Positions 6,469-8,546 of a stretch of DNA of 8,546 nt are shown here, one piece after another. Numbering within the stretch: position 1 is the stretch's first letter; the number at the start of each line of letters is the position of its first letter. Source of the DNA: Myxococcales bacterium (GTDB taxonomy: Bacteria; Myxococcota_A; Polyangia; Polyangiales; Polyangiaceae); contig JAAFHJ010000184.1 of assembly GCA_013298325.1 (NCBI GenBank), positions 1 to 8,546 on the forward strand, given 5' to 3'. The notes under the pieces are model-generated. The model saw nothing but the letters and a program-made list of their open reading frames with translations, searched no databases and had not been told where the DNA came from. The position numbers and the translations under genes are program-made.

Positions 6469-8078
6469 GGCATCTGTCTTGGCGAGCCGCGCTCGCACTC
6501 GTCGCTTTCGCCGCCTGCGGCGCGCCAGGCGCCGCAAACGTTTCAGCTCCGGTCGTTCGAGATCATCCTGCGTTTCCGGGCGCTTCGGCGGAGGCCGCGA
6601 GACCTCCCGCCGCGACCGCGGACGGTCCCCATGTGGACGCGGCACCGCGGCTCCCACCAGACCCCTTCGCCGAGCGGGTCATCGGTCGCTGTCTCGTGGG
6701 GAAGGATGGCGCGCCGGATTCGCGGTTCCTTTTGCTCCACACAAACGACCTTCAGGCCCGCTACAGCGAGAGACTTGGTGGCAAGAGTCGTTTCGCGCGA
6801 TTGGCCGGGGCCCTCGCCGCCGAGCGTGCAACGACCCCCAACGTCCTCGTTCTTGACGGCGGCGATGCCTACGAAAAGGGGTCTTTTGCGGAGACACTTT
6901 CCAGCGGGGAGGCGACGCGTGAGGCGCTCCAGCTTCTTCCGTTCGATGCGCGAGTAATCGGAAATCACGACTTTGCCTGGGGGCGAGAACAGGTACTGCG
7001 CGACGTTTCTCAATCGCGCTTTCCTGTGCTGGCGGCGAATATTCAATACGTCCCGGTCGAAGGGAAGCCGGCTTCTGAGAACCCTTTTTTGCCATACGTC
7101 CGCTATCGTGTCGGCTGCGTGAAGGTGGCGGTACTCGGCCTCGTTACTGCCGGTTTTGACGCGCGCGACGAGCAGGCCAAAGGGCCCTACGACACAGTAT
7201 TTGTTCATGATGATCGATACGCGACCATCGCAAAAGGGCTTGTTGAGAAGCTCCGTCCGGACGCCGACGTCATCATTGCGCTGGATCATCTCGGGCTCTT
7301 CCCCGATTCCCAGCTCGCTCAGCGTGTCCCAGGGATCGACATTTTTATCTCCTCCCATACGGAAGAATTTCTCGAGAATCCGAATCCCGTTTGGCGCGCC
7401 GACGGACGGATGGGATATCTTGTCGAAGCGGGCCATTGGACACGTGCGTTCGGGCGCGGCACGGTCGTTGTTGGTCCGAAGAGCGTCTCCTTTGAAAATT
7501 ACAAGCTTGTACGACTGACGGAACAGACTCCTGTCGACGACGAGGTCGAGAAGGGGGTTGCCGCCATCGAGGCGAAGTACGCGCCGAAACTGAACGAAAC
7601 GATCGTTTCCGCGGGAAAGACGATCCCGCTTATCGACCTCCCCGGTCTCGTTCGCGATGCCTTCCGAAGCGAAGAGGGGGTCGACGGCGTCCTCATTGGC
7701 GGCGACACCTTCTTCGGACCGATCGCCAAAGGGCCCGCGACTCCCCAGTCGCTGTTTGAAACGTTCTTCATTCAGCGGGAACCGGCGGGGACGAGCGGAT
7801 TCACGTCGCTCTGGAAGGGAACGTTTACCGGGGCCCAGCTTCTCGAATTGAAAAGTCGTGTTCGTGGAGGGAATCTTCGAATGTTTCTTCCGTCACCGCT
7901 CGTGAAGGATGCGAATTATTCGATCGGGATCTCCAAACGCCTTCGTGAGCATCCCGACGTCTTCTTCAACGCGCCACCGCCCCTTCCTGCGACGTCGTTT
8001 GTCGGTGAGCAGATCGACCTCGTGCTTCGCTACGCAAAGCGGCGCGCTGCGGCCGGAAAGACGCTCGACGGCCCCTGA
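6465..8078 (+). CDS. UshA/5'-nucleotidase-like metallophosphoesterase, predicted lipoprotein
   Basis: 537 residues from TTG 6465, overlapping the preceding stop by four bases (TTGA). This start is favoured because it gives a compact lipoprotein signal, RHLSWR then a hydrophobic core and FAAC with Cys18. A Pro/Ala-rich tether runs to about residue 68. The metallophosphoesterase domain (about 87-350) has HTNDLQ (Asp95), LDGGD (Asp134), GNHDF (Asn167, His168), LDHLG (His275) and SSHTE (His298). A degenerate 5'-nucleotidase C-terminal domain follows (about 355-525). Family knowledge: UshA/CpdB proteins dephosphorylate extracytoplasmic nucleotides, UDP-sugars or cyclic nucleotides. Two metal-ligand positions differ from the common NDxHG and GHxH forms (Gln97, Glu300), and the usual GGG-I-R substrate loop reads GGDTFF (412-417). 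Substrate, and even activity, is therefore open. Translational coupling to the ATPase gene is likely. Confidence 0.9.
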   Translation: MRHLSWRAALALVAFAACGAPGAANVSAPVVRDHPAFPGASAEAARPPAATADGPHVDAAPRLPPDPFAERVIGRCLVGKDGAPDSRFLLLHTNDLQARYSERLGGKSRFARLAGALAAERATTPNVLVLDGGDAYEKGSFAETLSSGEATREALQLLPFDARVIGNHDFAWGREQVLRDVSQSRFPVLAANIQYVPVEGKPASENPFLPYVRYRVGCVKVAVLGLVTAGFDARDEQAKGPYDTVFVHDDRYATIAKGLVEKLRPDADVIIALDHLGLFPDSQLAQRVPGIDIFISSHTEEFLENPNPVWRADGRMGYLVEAGHWTRAFGRGTVVVGPKSVSFENYKLVRLTEQTPVDDEVEKGVAAIEAKYAPKLNETIVSAGKTIPLIDLPGLVRDAFRSEEGVDGVLIGGDTFFGPIAKGPATPQSLFETFFIQREPAGTSGFTSLWKGTFTGAQLLELKSRVRGGNLRMFLPSPLVKDANYSIGISKRLREHPDVFFNAPPPLPATSFVGEQIDLVLRYAKRRAAAGKTLDGP

Positions 8079-8103
8079 CGGCTTCGCCTGCGCTTGAGGA
8101 TCG

Positions 8104-8140
8104 TGATCGATCTTCGAGCAGCCTGCGCGAAGATCGATCA
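8104..8140 (+). terminator. Strong hairpin downstream of phosphoesterase gene (terminator or operator)
   Basis: TGATCGATCTTCG (8104-8116) pairs perfectly with CGAAGATCGATCA (8128-8140). Inside, an A/G mismatch is followed by GCA-GCC-TGC, so the structure may close with three more pairs and a 3-nt loop. It lies 25 bp after the stop of the phosphoesterase gene and 38 bp before the next ORF. There is no T-tract, so it is not a textbook intrinsic terminator; mRNA stabilisation, partial termination or a protein-binding palindrome are alternatives. Confidence 0.5.
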
Positions 8141-8178
8141 ACCGCCGGAATCGGCACAGATCGCGGCCGGGCGACACG

Positions 8179-8316
8179 ATGGAATTAACTCGTCTTTTGG
8201 GCGAGCTATGGGCTGGCACGCTTTCTGGTGTGGGCGGCGTCGGCGGCGCCCCACCGGTGCGCGGCCCCCGGCTTGTCGAGCTGCTGCTCGGCCCCACCCG
8301 TCGAGAGGTCCTATGA
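8179..8316 (+). CDS. Small ORF, 45 aa, translationally coupled to MBL-fold gene; unknown
   Basis: ATG 8179 to TGA 8314-8316 encodes 45 residues beginning MELTRLLGELW, with a Gly-Val-Gly-rich middle (17-24) and a Leu-rich end (32-38). I do not recognise it. It is in frame 1 and its stop overlaps the ATG of the MBL-fold gene (ATGA, 8313-8316), typical of coupled translation; the GAGAGG ribosome site for that gene (8303-8308) lies inside it. The upstream region (GGCCGGGCGACACG) is only a weak Shine-Dalgarno. It has no signal peptide and no clear membrane segment. It contains a TTA codon (8185-8187), rare in this window. It might be a small protein, a leader peptide controlling the downstream gene, or a chance ORF. 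Confidence 0.45.
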   Translation: MELTRLLGELWAGTLSGVGGVGGAPPVRGPRLVELLLGPTRREVL

Positions 8317-8546
8317 AGGTTCATATCCATGGCGTTCGCGGAAGCATCGCATCCCCCGGTCTCGAGACCGCCTTTTTTGGGGGAAACACCCCCTGCCTCG
8401 AAGTGGTGGCGGACGGATCTCGCTTAGTTCTAGACGCGGGATCTGGACTAAGAAACGTCGGTGATCGAATCCTCGCGGAAGGGAAACCGGCCGATTTTAC
8501 CCTTCTCTTTTCCCATTATCATTGGGACCATCTGCAGGGCCTCCCG
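8313..8546 (+). CDS. MBL-fold metal-dependent hydrolase, N-terminal part (truncated by window edge)
   Basis: 78 residues from ATG 8313 run in frame to the right edge. The start is supported by GAGAGG at 8303-8308 and by the family-typical opening MKVHIHGVRGSIASPG followed by FGGNTPCLEV, characteristic of RNase Z/PhnP-like MBL-fold hydrolases. LDAGSG (40-45) follows, then the metal motif HxHxDH as SHYHWDH (His68, His70, Asp72, His73), with GLP after it. The remaining metal ligands are beyond the window. Family knowledge: members hydrolyse phosphodiesters or related esters in the cytoplasm with two metal ions; some are fused to or paired with signalling domains. The substrate cannot be read from this part. 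A run of rare codons (TTA, CTA, CTA, AGA) lies at 8424-8453. It is coupled to the preceding 45-aa ORF by an ATGA overlap. Confidence 0.92.
   Translation, partial: MKVHIHGVRGSIASPGLETAFFGGNTPCLEVVADGSRLVLDAGSGLRNVGDRILAEGKPADFTLLFSHYHWDHLQGLP

Noticed and set aside
6543..7436. 297-codon open frame on the minus strand opposite the phosphoesterase gene
   Set aside because: The + strand encodes conserved metallophosphoesterase motifs throughout; the antisense frame shows none.

Overview
The window is GC-rich, densely coded bacterial chromosome. Codon use, several lipoproteins with very short signal peptides, a GAF-GAF nucleotidyl cyclase, a PilT/PilU-type ATPase and a Gly/Tyr/Gln-Pro-rich single-pass membrane protein together suggest a myxobacterium-like member of Myxococcota (former Deltaproteobacteria). 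That assignment is inference; no rRNA or other taxonomic marker is present.

Layout, left to right. Bases 1-1679 (+) are the C-terminal two thirds of an M1 zinc aminopeptidase whose HEXXH motif lies off the left edge. A tRNA-Leu(UAA) gene follows at 1750-1831. A 380-aa membrane protein (1908-3050, +) has a helical N-terminal part, a decapeptide-repeat linker, one membrane segment and a possible OB-fold C-terminal domain. It converges, three bases apart, on a GAF-GAF-class III nucleotidyl cyclase (3054-4670, -). Divergent from the cyclase, across a 124-bp intergenic region, is a tight + strand cluster. It comprises a small helical lipoprotein (4795-5385), a PilT/PilU-like hexameric ATPase (5395-6468) and a UshA-like metallophosphoesterase lipoprotein (6465-8078), with spacings of 9 bp and a 4-bp overlap. 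A strong hairpin (8104-8140) separates this cluster from an unrecognised 45-aa ORF (8179-8316). That ORF overlaps by ATGA the start of an MBL-fold hydrolase (8313 to the right edge).

How the genes may work together. The only convincing functional unit is the three-gene cluster: a motor-type ATPase between two predicted lipoproteins, with no other pilus gene in view. Both enzymes depart from their families at informative places. The ATPase has lost most of the PilT AIRNLIRE retraction motif, and the phosphoesterase has Gln and Glu at two metal-ligand positions and lacks the usual GGG-I-R substrate loop. The cyclase next door keeps its metal-binding and transition-state residues but has Asn at the purine-selecting Asp position.

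I found no CRISPR array, insertion sequence, integrase, recognisable defence island or biosynthetic cluster. I do not see a clear new system. The best lead is the orphan PilT/U-like ATPase with its two lipoproteins, followed by the small coupled ORF in front of the MBL hydrolase. Motif statements come from reading the translations by eye.
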